This document shows, piece by piece, positions 41,836 to 57,125 of a stretch of 64,000 nt of DNA (position 1 is its first letter; each line of letters starts with the position of its first letter). The notes beneath the pieces are model-generated. The model was not told the origin of the DNA and searched no databases. It was given only the letters and a program-made list of their open reading frames with translations. The translations under genes were made by a program, and so were the position numbers. The DNA lies in NCBI GenBank assembly GCA_040217175.1, contig JAVJNT010000001.1:372001-436000 (forward strand). The letters are read 5' to 3'. This stretch comes from Phycisphaerales bacterium (GTDB lineage: Bacteria > Planctomycetota > Phycisphaerae > Phycisphaerales > UBA1924).

Positions 41836-43824
41836 ATGGCCGACACCCGAGGCATCCGGGCCGGACGGGCGTTCGTCGAACTGGGCGTCAGCGACAAGCT
41901 GTCGGCCGGGCTGCGGCGCGCCCAGAAGCGGCTCAAGGCCTTCGGGGACGGGCTCCGCAGCGTCGGCACCAGGCTGACGGCGATCGGGGCTGGCGCGGTC
42001 GCCTCGCTGCTGAGCACGGTCAAGGTCTTCACCGCCATGGGCGACACGCTGGACAAGATGAGCAAACGCACCGGCGTGAGCGTCGAGTCGCTCAGCGAGC
42101 TCGGCTTCGCCGCCGAGCAGTCCGGCGCTGACCTGGCGACCTTCGAGAAGGGCGTGCGGTCCATGCAGCGGTCGATCAACGACCTTGGACGCGGGCTTTC
42201 CACCCAGACGGACGCGTTCGCTACCCTCGGGCTGACGATGGCCGACCTCGACGGGCTCTCGCCCGAGGCGCAGTTCAAGCTCATCGCCGAGCGGCTCAGC
42301 CAGATCGAAGACCCCAGCCGACGCGCCGCGATCGCGATGCAGATCTTCGGCCGTGCGGGCTCGCAGCTCCTGCCCCTCATGGAGGGCGGGGCCGCGGGCA
42401 TCGAAGAGCTCCAGGAACAGGCTCGGCGGCTCGGGCTGACCGTCTCGACGCAGACCGCCAAGGACGCCGCAGAGCTCAACGACACGCTCAACATCCTTTG
42501 GCGGGTCATCAAACAGGGCGTGTTCGTCATCGGCTCGGCGCTCGCGCCGGTGCTCAAGGACCTGACCGAGCGCATCACCCGGGTCATCGTCGGCGCATCG
42601 GACTGGATCCGCCAGAACCGGGCCGTGGTCGTCTCAGCGCTCAAAATCGCCGCCGCGATCGCGCTGGCGGGTGTGGTCCTGATCGGGCTGGGCGTGCTGG
42701 TGGCGGGTGTCGCGGCGACCTTCGGCCTGCTGGCGAGCATCATCACCGGCGTCGGGACGGCGATGGGCATCGTCGGCGCGGCCTTGGGGGCGCTGCTCTC
42801 GCCCATCGGGCTGGTGGTGGCGGCCGTCGTCGGACTCGGCGGCACGCTGCTGGTCACCTCGGGCAAGGGCGGCGAGGCGCTCGCCTGGCTCATGGAGCAG
42901 TTCACGCGCCTGCGCGACTGGGTGTCCAAGGTCACCCGCGGCATCTCCGACGCCCTCGCCGCCGGCGACATCGCGCTCGCGGCCGAGATCCTCTGGCTGT
43001 CGCTCAAGGTCATCTGGCAGAAGGGTGTGGCGGCGCTGAACTCGGCGTGGCTCGAGGCGCGGCGGTTCTTCGTCTCGACCGCCCAGTCGATGTGGTACGG
43101 CGCACTGGCGGCCGCGCAGATCGTGCTGCACGCGCTCGAGGTCGGCTGGATCGAGACGACGGCGTTTCTCTCCAAGACCTGGTCACGCTTCACGGGCGGC
43201 TTCCAGAAGGCGTGGGAGTCGGCCTCGTCGTTCGTCGCCAAGCGGATGCTGGAGATCCAGGGGCTGTTCGACGATGGGCTGGACGTCGAAGCGGCCAAGA
43301 AGGCCGTGGACGAGCAGCTCGAGCAGCGGCTTGGCGAGATCGACGACCGCACCCGCGCGGCCCTGGCCGACCGCGAGGCCCGGCGATCGTCCGAGCGCGA
43401 CCGATCCAGCGATCTCAACGACGCCACGCTGTCGGAGATCGGCAAGCAGTACGAGGACGCCCAGAAGGCCCTCGATGCCCAGACCGACGAGCGGGTCACC
43501 GATGCGCAGCGCGAGCTCGAAGCCGCCCGCAAGCGTCTCGACGACGCCATCGAAGAGGCCCGCAGGCGTCGCGAAGAAGCCGAGGCCGAGCCCGACAGCC
43601 GCCCGCGCAACCTGCTGGCCGAGTTCGAGGACCGCCTGCGCGGCATCGGCGACCTCGTGGCCGAGGGCATCTCGGTGCGCGGCACCTTCAACGCCAGCGC
43701 CGTGCAGGGGCTGGCCTCCGATGACGCCGTCGCCGAGCGGACAGCCAAGGCCACCGAACAGACCGCCAAGCACACCCGTCAACTCGCCGACGCCGCCAAG
43801 AGTGGCGGCCTGACTTTCGCATGA
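41836..43824 (+). CDS. Tail tape measure protein
   Basis: 662 residues. Long helical N-terminus ('LSAGLRRAQKRLKAFGDGLRSVGTRLTAIG'-type, key repeated L/A), 'MSKRTGVSVESLSELGFAAEQSGADL', 'FGRAGSQLLPLM', then hydrophobic membrane-like segments (about 270-345) and a charged coiled coil (about 470-590). These are the features of tape measure proteins, which set tail length and reach the host membrane. The length predicts a fairly short siphovirus tail of roughly 100 nm. Confidence 0.93.
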   Translation: MADTRGIRAGRAFVELGVSDKLSAGLRRAQKRLKAFGDGLRSVGTRLTAIGAGAVASLLSTVKVFTAMGDTLDKMSKRTGVSVESLSELGFAAEQSGADLATFEKGVRSMQRSINDLGRGLSTQTDAFATLGLTMADLDGLSPEAQFKLIAERLSQIEDPSRRAAIAMQIFGRAGSQLLPLMEGGAAGIEELQEQARRLGLTVSTQTAKDAAELNDTLNILWRVIKQGVFVIGSALAPVLKDLTERITRVIVGASDWIRQNRAVVVSALKIAAAIALAGVVLIGLGVLVAGVAATFGLLASIITGVGTAMGIVGAALGALLSPIGLVVAAVVGLGGTLLVTSGKGGEALAWLMEQFTRLRDWVSKVTRGISDALAAGDIALAAEILWLSLKVIWQKGVAALNSAWLEARRFFVSTAQSMWYGALAAAQIVLHALEVGWIETTAFLSKTWSRFTGGFQKAWESASSFVAKRMLEIQGLFDDGLDVEAAKKAVDEQLEQRLGEIDDRTRAALADREARRSSERDRSSDLNDATLSEIGKQYEDAQKALDAQTDERVTDAQRELEAARKRLDDAIEEARRRREEAEAEPDSRPRNLLAEFEDRLRGIGDLVAEGISVRGTFNASAVQGLASDDAVAERTAKATEQTAKHTRQLADAAKSGGLTFA

Positions 43825-43853
43825 GCAGGACCTTCGCGTAGGAGCAACACCCC

Positions 43854-44663
43854 GTGCCGATCACCGTGACGGAGAAGTTCGAGAGCCGCCGGTCCACCAA
43901 GGGAGACAACCCTTCGGCGGAGCTCGTCTACACCGTGCGCGGCACCAACGACGACCTCGCGGCCCGGTCCGCCGCCGAGGCCGAGAGCCCGGGTACTTAC
44001 GACGGCCTGCCCCGGCAGACGGTGTCGGTCGAGCCGGTGGGCTTCGAGCTGTGGGAGGCCACGGCCCGGTACGCGCAGGCTCAGGGCGGCGGGTTTCCGC
44101 AGACCGGTGAGAGCGTCTTCAGCTTCGACACCGGCGGTGGCACCCAGCACATCACGCAGAGCAAGCAGACGATCAGCAGCCACGCGGCATCGGGGACGAC
44201 AGCGCCCGACTTCAAGGGCGCGATCGGCGTGACGGGTGACGGCGTCGAGGGCGTGGACATCACCGTGCCGGTGTACCAGTTCAGCGAGACGCACTACCTG
44301 CCGGCCAGCCAGGTCACGCAGGCGTACAAGGGCACGCTGTTCAACCTGACCGGCAAGGTCAACAGCGGCTCATGGAAGGGCTTCAGCGCGGGCGAGGTGC
44401 TCTTCCTCGGCGCGTCCGGCTCGCGCCGTGGCACGGGTGTGGACTCCGACTGGGAGATCACCTTCCGCTTCGCGGCGAGTCCCAACGCCTCGGGCATCTC
44501 GGTCGGGCCGATCAGCGGGATCAGTAAGAAGGGCTGGGAGTACCTGTGGGTCCGCTACGCCGACGCTGAGGACGCGGGTTCGCAGGCGATCGTCAAGCGG
44601 CCCGTCGCGGCGTACGTCGAGCGGGTGTACGACCAGGGCAACTTCTCGGCGCTGGGGATCTGA
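43854..44663 (+). CDS. Probable distal tail / baseplate protein
   Basis: 269 residues from GTG 43854 with AGGAG upstream. It has a beta-rich pattern with many Thr/Gly ('VYTVRGTNDDLAA', 'SFDTGGGTQHITQSKQTISS', 'PVYQFSETHYLPASQVTQAY'). No family was recognised with certainty, but its place directly after the tape measure and its composition fit a distal tail or baseplate hub component. Confidence 0.6.
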   Translation: MPITVTEKFESRRSTKGDNPSAELVYTVRGTNDDLAARSAAEAESPGTYDGLPRQTVSVEPVGFELWEATARYAQAQGGGFPQTGESVFSFDTGGGTQHITQSKQTISSHAASGTTAPDFKGAIGVTGDGVEGVDITVPVYQFSETHYLPASQVTQAYKGTLFNLTGKVNSGSWKGFSAGEVLFLGASGSRRGTGVDSDWEITFRFAASPNASGISVGPISGISKKGWEYLWVRYADAEDAGSQAIVKRPVAAYVERVYDQGNFSALGI

Positions 44664-44666
44664 ACC

Positions 44667-45695
44667 ATGACCGACGCCTTCCGCAAAGTCCGATCCGGCC
44701 AGCCGCTGGTGATTCCCGCACGGGCGTACAACGCATTCGTCGATGCGGCCGTGGCCGAGCGCCGGCGCGAACAGACCCAGGGCGGCGGACCGCTCGCCGA
44801 TGCCATGCCGCGTGGGCTGGTGCTGGTGCGCAACGACTCCGACCATACGATCGAGCCGTACCACGTGCTCGCGATCTTGGGCGTGCTGGTCGAGCCGGGC
44901 GAGAACGATCAGGAGCGGACGTTCCTCAGCCGCACCCCGCTGACCGGCGTCGTCGCCAACGAGGGCTCGAGCCCGATGGCGTTCGTGCTGGCGACCCAGC
45001 CGATCAATGCGGGCGAACTGGGGCGTTGCGTGCTGACGGGCGTGACACCCGCGCGGGTGTTCGTCAACAACGAGCTCGACACCACCTGCGATCTCGCGCC
45101 CGAGGAGACGGTGCTCACGAGCACACCCATGGGCGGCATCCCGATCCTGTGGAAGGAGGAAGGCGTCGGCGAAAAATGGGCGGTGATCGAGATGGGCCAG
45201 CCGTCGTCCGGCCGTGTCACCGCGATCCTCGGCGCGGCCCAGCCAATCCCCAGCGAGCACAACCGCTGGCGCTACCCGTGGCAGGAGGCCCGCCTCGACG
45301 GCGATCCCGGCAGCGAAACCTACCTCCGCTATGTGGCGGTGACCGACGGCCTGTCGTCGCAGTTGCCCGGTGGCGGCGAAGACCCCACGCTGCTGGCGAT
45401 CAACCGCTTCGAGGCGCACCACATGAACACAGCCGAGCCGGGCTCGGGCTTCGAAGGATTGCTGGGCCTCGGTCCGGTGTGCGACCTGCCAGGCGTGCTG
45501 CCCAAGTGTCCGCCCGCGCGGTCACTTCGCCCCAAGCTCGTGCCCATCCCCGATGGCGTGTGCGTGCAGCTCACCTGCGAACGCAGCAGCAGGGGCCGTC
45601 CCGTCTGGGTCTTCGAAGCCATGACGCTGATGGAACTGGCCGACCCCGCCGACGGCGACCGCAAGTTCAACCTGTTCGTGGAGGGCGGGGCATGA
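44667..45695 (+). CDS. Phage structural protein, unknown
   Basis: 342 residues. Starts with a helix ('AFRKVRSGQPLVIPARAYNAFVDAAVAERRR', key R-S-G-Q-P-L) and then beta-rich domains ('GLVLVRNDSDHTIEPYHVLAILG', 'TGVVANEGSSPMAFVLATQP'). Such 'xxVRSGxPLxIPAxxxNAF' starts are common in planctomycete phage-like genes and capsid-distal proteins. Probably part of the tail tip. It overlaps the methyltransferase start (ATGA). Confidence 0.6.
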   Translation: MTDAFRKVRSGQPLVIPARAYNAFVDAAVAERRREQTQGGGPLADAMPRGLVLVRNDSDHTIEPYHVLAILGVLVEPGENDQERTFLSRTPLTGVVANEGSSPMAFVLATQPINAGELGRCVLTGVTPARVFVNNELDTTCDLAPEETVLTSTPMGGIPILWKEEGVGEKWAVIEMGQPSSGRVTAILGAAQPIPSEHNRWRYPWQEARLDGDPGSETYLRYVAVTDGLSSQLPGGGEDPTLLAINRFEAHHMNTAEPGSGFEGLLGLGPVCDLPGVLPKCPPARSLRPKLVPIPDGVCVQLTCERSSRGRPVWVFEAMTLMELADPADGDRKFNLFVEGGA

Positions 45696-46252
45696 GCCAA
45701 GCCACGAACGATATCGAAACCCGCCGCGACCACGAGCGGGCCAAGTACCTCGAACTGGCCGCGCGGCCGAGCTCGGCGTATGGCTCGACAAACCATGGCC
45801 GCCGCGCGGTCCCGATCGTACGGGCCTGGAAGCCTCGCTTCGTCGTCGACTTCGGCTGCGGCCGCAACGACTTCATCCGGCAACTGCGCCGGCTCGGCAT
45901 CGACGGTTTGGGCGTGGACTTCGCGTTCGACAACGCCGATGTCGTCAAGCCGATGCACGCGACGGGCTTCGTGGAAGGCGTGGCCGACGTGGTCACCTGC
46001 TTCGACGCCCTCGAGCACCTGCTGCCCGAGGACGTGAACCCGGTGCTGGCCGAGATGCGGCGCGTCGCCCGGCCGCGGGGGTGGTTCTGCGTCTCGGTGT
46101 GCACTCGCCCCAGCCGCATCACCGCCCTGGGCGAGAACCTGCACCCGACCGTGCGGCCCATGAACTGGTGGCTCGACCGCATCGGGCGCGTGGGCGCGGT
46201 GACCGATCGCCGGGCGGGCAGTCGCTACATCATCGGGAGGTTCACCCGCTGA
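45692..46252 (+). CDS. SAM-dependent methyltransferase (class I)
   Basis: 186 residues from ATG 45692. SAM-binding motif 'FVVDFGCGRNDFIRQL' (about residues 50-65), acidic 'GVDFAF' and 'DVVTCFDALEHLLPED' are classical class I features; the later 'ARPRGWFCVSV' is motif III-like. Target unknown. Coupled to a structural gene on one side and the MptE-like gene on the other. Such genes may modify tail proteins, glycans or small molecules. Confidence 0.85.
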   Translation: MSQATNDIETRRDHERAKYLELAARPSSAYGSTNHGRRAVPIVRAWKPRFVVDFGCGRNDFIRQLRRLGIDGLGVDFAFDNADVVKPMHATGFVEGVADVVTCFDALEHLLPEDVNPVLAEMRRVARPRGWFCVSVCTRPSRITALGENLHPTVRPMNWWLDRIGRVGAVTDRRAGSRYIIGRFTR

Positions 46253-47151
46253 TGCGCGAGAACCAGTCGGACATCGCGGCGCTCCAGCACGGGCTCAAGT
46301 CACGCCGACCCGCCCGGGACGGGCTGCGCTTGTATACCGCGGACTTCGACTCGGTCTCGCTCGCGCGCTTCTACCGCGGCCGCTCGGCGTTCCTGATCCT
46401 CTCTGGCCCGTCGCTCAACCAGGTCGATCTCTCGCTGCTCAATCGGCGGGGCATCGTCACCATGGGCGTGAACAACTCGTGGACGATCCACCGGCCGACG
46501 CTGTGGACCTGCGTGGACGACCCGGGCCGGTTCATCGACACCGGCTGGAAGGATCCGGGCATCCTCAAGATCGTTCCGACGTGCATGTGGTCCAAGCGGC
46601 TGCGCATCCAGAACCCGGACGGGACCATGCGCGACAGCGCCTTCAAGGTCCATCAGATGCCCTCGCTGCTGTTCTTTCGCCGGGCCGACCACTTCGACCA
46701 CGAGCGGTTCCTGACCGGTGACTCGATCCCCTGGGGCAACGACGGCAAGACTGCTGATTCGCTCGGGATCGTGGGCAAGCGCAGCGTGATGCTCGTGGCC
46801 CTGCGCTTGCTGCACTATCTGGGGTTCGGGACGGTGTACCTGCTCGGCTGCGACTTCAAGATGGCCCCGGACCGGCGCTACGCCTTCGATGAGCACCGCT
46901 CCAAGGACGCCATCCGCCACAACAACGTGCTCTACGACTCGCTGGCCCGGCGCTTCGAAGCGCTGCGGCCGCACTTCGACCAGCACAAGTTCCGCGTGGT
47001 CAACTGCTCGCCGGGCAGCGAGCTGCGGGCGTTCGAGACGATGACCTACGAGGACGCTGTGGCGGCCGCGAGCGCCGAGTGCGCCAAGCGTGTCAGTTCG
47101 CAGGGCTGGTACGAGCCGAATCCCGCGCCCGAGAAGGAGGCCGTCCGATGA
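46252..47151 (+). CDS. MptE-like / DUF115-type protein, probable glycan modification
   Basis: 299 residues; ATG overlaps the preceding stop (TGATG). 'FLILSGPSLNQVDLSLLNRRGIVTMGVNNSW' (key G-P-S-L and T-M-G-V-N-N) and 'YLLGCDFKMAPDRRYAF' match the 6-hydroxymethylpterin pyrophosphokinase MptE-like/DUF115 family, often linked to surface glycan or flagellin sugar modification. In a phage tail operon it may modify receptor-binding proteins or host surface sugars. Function inferred. Confidence 0.75.
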   Translation: MRENQSDIAALQHGLKSRRPARDGLRLYTADFDSVSLARFYRGRSAFLILSGPSLNQVDLSLLNRRGIVTMGVNNSWTIHRPTLWTCVDDPGRFIDTGWKDPGILKIVPTCMWSKRLRIQNPDGTMRDSAFKVHQMPSLLFFRRADHFDHERFLTGDSIPWGNDGKTADSLGIVGKRSVMLVALRLLHYLGFGTVYLLGCDFKMAPDRRYAFDEHRSKDAIRHNNVLYDSLARRFEALRPHFDQHKFRVVNCSPGSELRAFETMTYEDAVAAASAECAKRVSSQGWYEPNPAPEKEAVR

Positions 47152-48515
47152 GCAGCGGCCCGACGCGCTACTACCTCTACATCCCCGTCTGGGCGACAGG
47201 TACGCCGCCCCAGGGCGGAGGGTCGAGCCAGTACTCGTCCGGCTCGGGCTCTGCTCCCAGCGAAACTCCGTCGTCTTCGCCGTCGATGCCATCCAGCGAG
47301 CCGTCCAGTTACTCGACCACCGGCGACGTGATCTACACCACCGGGCCCGGTGGCACGCCCACGCTGACGACCTACACCACCGGGGCATTCACCAGCAACA
47401 GCGGCACCACGCAGTCGGGCAGCGGCACGCCGACCGAGACCGCCTCCAGCCAACCGACCGAGTCGAGCGGCAGCGGATCCAGCGGCTCATCGAGCGGCGG
47501 CGCGAGTTCGTCGGCCGGCAGTTCCGGCTTCAGCAGCGTGCAGTCGTCGGGCGGCTCGTCCGGGGGCTCCTCGGGTGGCTCATCTGGCGGTGGGTCGAGC
47601 GGCGGAGGCTCCAGCGGTGCTGGTTCTTCGGGCGGCGGGGGTTCCTCCGGTGGTGGCGGTTCGTCCGGAGGCGGCGGGTCGTCGGGCGGAGGCGGATCCT
47701 CTGGCGGCGGTGGCTCCAGCGGCGGAGGCGGCTCGTCCGGGGGCGGTGGGTCGTCGGGTGGTGGTGGCTCTTCTGGGGGTGGGTCGAGCGGCAACTGCCT
47801 GCTCTTCGGCACCCTCGTCCGTCTGGCCGACGGCCGCGTGACGCCTATCGAGAACTTGAGGCCCGGGGATCTGGTCGCCTCCGTCCGCGTCCCCGGCCTC
47901 GCGGTCGATGTGCCGTACCGCGCTCAGTACAACTGGCTGTCCCACCACGGCCTGCAAGGTGCAGATCGCACCGAGGCCCGCGTCGCCAGCGTGACCCTGG
48001 GGGAGCACCAAGGCTTCGTAGTCATCAACCGCCGCATCAAGGCGACACCCGAGCACCCGGTCCTCATCCGCCGCGGCGACGAGTGGGGCTTCGCGTCCGC
48101 CGAGTTCGTCCAGCCCGGCGACCGCCTCGTCGACGACCAGTTCAACGAGGAGCCGGTCGAACATTTCGATCGGGTGGAAGCGCCCACGAGGACCGTTGCC
48201 ATCCACATCCCGGGCACCAACACCCTCCTGGCGGAGGGCGTCTGGGTCCACAACGACCTGCCCGCCACCGCCGCCTCCTCTGGCTCGGGCAGCGGCATCT
48301 CGGCGTCCGCATCAGGCTCCGGATCGGGCTCCAGCAGCGGCTCGGGCTCATCCGGCAAGTCGAGCGGCTCCTCGTCCTTCTCCTCCTCGGGCTCCTCCAG
48401 CGGCTCGGCCAGTGCCTCCGCCTCCAGCAGCGGACCGGGCTTCTCGGCGACAGCGAGTAGCCAGAGCGGCGCGCTGACCGAGGCTACAGGGCCGGGGCAG
48501 TCGGTGAAGAAGTAG
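47148..48515 (+). CDS. Gly/Ser-linker protein containing a Hint (intein-like) domain
   Basis: 455 residues. Residues 1-158 are Ser/Gly/Thr/Pro-rich. From about 159 to 215 the chain is a (G)GGGSS repeat. Residues 217-369 form a Hint domain: start 'CLLFGTLVRLADG' (Cys217), 'LRPGDLVAS', 'ATPEHPVLI', 'VQPGDRLVD' and end 'GVWVHND' (His368-Asn369). Because the +1 residue is Asp rather than Cys/Ser/Thr, cleavage is more likely than splicing. Another ~85 Ser/Gly-rich residues follow. It is the last gene of the tail operon, where tail-tip or polymorphic-toxin-like proteins sit. Confidence 0.85.
   Translation: MSSGPTRYYLYIPVWATGTPPQGGGSSQYSSGSGSAPSETPSSSPSMPSSEPSSYSTTGDVIYTTGPGGTPTLTTYTTGAFTSNSGTTQSGSGTPTETASSQPTESSGSGSSGSSSGGASSSAGSSGFSSVQSSGGSSGGSSGGSSGGGSSGGGSSGAGSSGGGGSSGGGGSSGGGGSSGGGGSSGGGGSSGGGGSSGGGGSSGGGGSSGGGSSGNCLLFGTLVRLADGRVTPIENLRPGDLVASVRVPGLAVDVPYRAQYNWLSHHGLQGADRTEARVASVTLGEHQGFVVINRRIKATPEHPVLIRRGDEWGFASAEFVQPGDRLVDDQFNEEPVEHFDRVEAPTRTVAIHIPGTNTLLAEGVWVHNDLPATAASSGSGSGISASASGSGSGSSSGSGSSGKSSGSSSFSSSGSSSGSASASASSSGPGFSATASSQSGALTEATGPGQSVKK
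47622..47795 (+). repeat. 18-bp coding repeats for a Gly-Ser linker
   Basis: Tandem 18-base units encode GSSGGG-type hexapeptides in frame with the Hint gene (residues ~159-216). Codons vary between units, so the peptide rather than the DNA is conserved. Confidence 0.85.
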
Positions 48516-48519
48516 TCTG

Positions 48520-50872
<2,353 letters not shown>

Positions 50873-50889
<17 letters not shown>

Positions 50890-52219
50890 CGCTGGAGTCC
50901 TTTCGTCGCAGGAACCACCATTCGGCCCCGAAGATCAGGGCCATTCCCCCCGCCGACACGGCTACTACGAGCGGGTCGGTGGTGAGCTTGAGGTAGAGGA
51001 AGGCCCCGAGCACGACGGCGTCGAGGATGAGGGCGGTCAGAAGGACCCACGCCTTGGCGTTCAGCTCTGTTCGCAGGTACTTGAACACGCCCCAATGGAT
51101 CGCCATGTCCATCACGATGTAGAAGATCGCGCCGAGAGAGGCGATTCGGCTAAGGTCGAAGAAGACGGTAAGTGCGAGCGCGACAACAGCGGTGTACACC
51201 AGTGTGTGCTTCTGGATGCGACCCGGCATGCCGAAGTGACTGTGCGGGACCAGCTTCATGTCCGTCAACATCGCGAGCATGCGAGAGACGGCGAACATGC
51301 TGGCGATGATGCCGGAGATAGTGGCCACGATCGCAAGGCCGATCGTCAGCCACTCACCCCACTGACCGACCGCCGGACGGGCGGCCTCGGCGAGCGACGA
51401 GTCGCGAGCGGCGATGATCTCATTCACGCTAAGGTTGCCGGCGACGGCGAGCGTCACGAGCAGGTAGAGCCCGGTGCAGATGAGCAGGCTGAAGATAATG
51501 GATCGTCCGACATTCTTCTTGGGCTCCTTGATCTCATCGCCGCTGTTGGTGATGGTCGTGAAACCCTTGTATGCCAGGATCGACAGTGCGACGGCGGCCA
51601 GAAACCCGGTAATGCCGCCATGGGCGTCGGACGATGCACCATCGCCCGTCAGCGTGTCGAAGGAGAGCCCCGACACCCAGAGCCCAATGCCGGCGAAGAC
51701 CGCGATGCCCACGATCTTGACGATCGCGGTGACCTTACTCAGCCCGCCGATGACCTGATTGCCGAGTAGGTTGACGACGAACGCAACGACGATCAAACCG
51801 ACGCCGAGCGCGGGCACGAGCCATGAGTCGGACCCCTTGCCGAAGATCCGCATCGTGTATGTGCCAAATGTGCGGGCAACGAGGCTTTCGTTGATGACCA
51901 TCGAGAAGTACATCAGCAGCGAGCAGCCCGCGGTGACAACGCCCGGGCCGTACGCCTTCTTGAGGATCATCGCGATGCCGCCCGCGGACGGGTACTCGTT
52001 GCAGACCTTGATGTACGAGTACGCGCTGAACGCGACGACGACCGCTGCGGCGATGAACGCAACCGGGAAGAGGCCGCCGGCGAGCTCGGCGACCTGACCG
52101 GTCAGGGCGAATATGCCCGCGCCGATCATGACGCCGGTTCCCATCGCAATCGATCCGGTCAGGGTCAAACTTCCGCTGCGGTAGTCCGACCCGTGATCTT
52201 GCTCGTCGTGATCCGCCAT
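50873..52219 (-). CDS. APC-superfamily permease within the metal operon
   Basis: 448 residues with about 12 membrane segments. '[29 protein letters not shown]' (key G-A-G-I-F) is the APC N-terminal substrate motif; '[20 protein letters not shown]' and '[15 protein letters not shown]' are also typical. Members move amino acids or related compounds, and a few move metal chelates. Its location between a YHS metal-binding protein and a Cu ATPase, with overlaps, suggests a role in metal stress, for example uptake of a chelating amino acid. Substrate unknown. Confidence 0.85.
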
Positions 52220-52221
52220 GC

Positions 52222-53282
52222 TTACTCCCGTGGCAGCTTGGCCAAAAACTCGGCAGGGTTCGCGTTGAACTTCGGCAGGCAGCCGGCGCAGCAGAAGCGA
52301 ACGAGCGTCGTCCCAGCGACCAGCTCGACCGGATCACCCATCGAGCCGAGCTTCGCCCCGGTCACGACGCACGTGTCCAAGGGGTAGTCCTGGCGCTGTT
52401 CTTCCGCGTACGCGGCATCGAGCTTGGCCATGTACTTGGCGGGTTCCTTGGCGATGGACTGTTCGCATCCCGCGCAGCACAAGCGGACGAGGCGGTTCAT
52501 GTAGACGAAGTTAACCGGATCGCCCATCGAACCGAGAGGCCCACCCACGGGGCAGTTGTCCATCGGGTAGGCGGGGAGCTGTGAGTCGATGATTCGCTTG
52601 TTGAGAGCGTCCAGGTGCTTCTTCGGATCGGTCTTGAACGCGGCGGCCGCGTCGGCGCTCGCGAGTCGGACCAAACGATTGTTGTGCACATGGTTCACGG
52701 CATCTGCGCCAAGCTCCTCTCCGGTGACGATGCATGTGTCGATGGGGTAGTGCATGAGCTGCTGCTCGACGATCTTCTGGTCGATCTCGCCCCAGTACTT
52801 GGCCTTGTTGCCCTCGAACTCTTCGATGCAGCCGGCGCAGCAGAAGCGCACCTCCCGGTTGTCGTAGACCTTGATGATGGGATCTCCCATCGAGCCGAGG
52901 GGGCCGCCGACCGGGCAGTTGGGCAGCGTGTAGGGGTAGGAAGGACCCGGCGAGGCCGCGCCCGTCGCGGATTCGTCGGCGGGCTGGCCGTTTCGCTCCG
53001 AACCGGGCTCGCGGCCCGCCGCGGCCAGCACTACGAACTGGTCCTTGCGGGCTTCATCCCAGGCGAGGAATGCCTCACCGCAGCCGGGGCAGCAGAGGCC
53101 GATGGTCTTGCCCTTGTACTCGACGGTCCCGGCGGAGGGGACGATCGGCTCCTTGCCGATCGGGCACATGGCGTTGACGGGCTCGGCGGCCTGCTGAGCG
53201 AGCGAGCCGGAGTCGTGGTGCTGAGCCGTCGCCAGAGCAGCCGGTGCGGTGAGGCAGAGGCACGCGATCAATGTTGCGGGTT

Positions 53283-53286
<4 letters not shown>
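52222..53286 (-). CDS. Exported protein of five YHS-like repeats
   Basis: 354 residues with a signal peptide (cleavage near 'ALATAQ'). Five related units follow, each with 'CPVGGPLGSMGDP' or 'CIVTGEELG' type openings and mostly a 'RFCCAGC' or 'GLCCPGCGEAF' Cys cluster. Unit 3 has lost the second Cys cluster ('VRLASADAAAAF'). YHS domains are thought to bind metals through such Cys. The protein is likely a periplasmic metal buffer or chaperone that hands ions to the Cus pump. Its ATG overlaps the cusA stop (4 bases). Confidence 0.8.

Positions 53287-57117
<3,831 letters not shown>

Positions 57118-57125
<8 letters not shown>

Noticed and set aside
47622-47795. Minisatellite or CRISPR-like DNA repeat
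   Set aside because: It is the in-frame code for a Gly/Ser linker and varies at synonymous positions.
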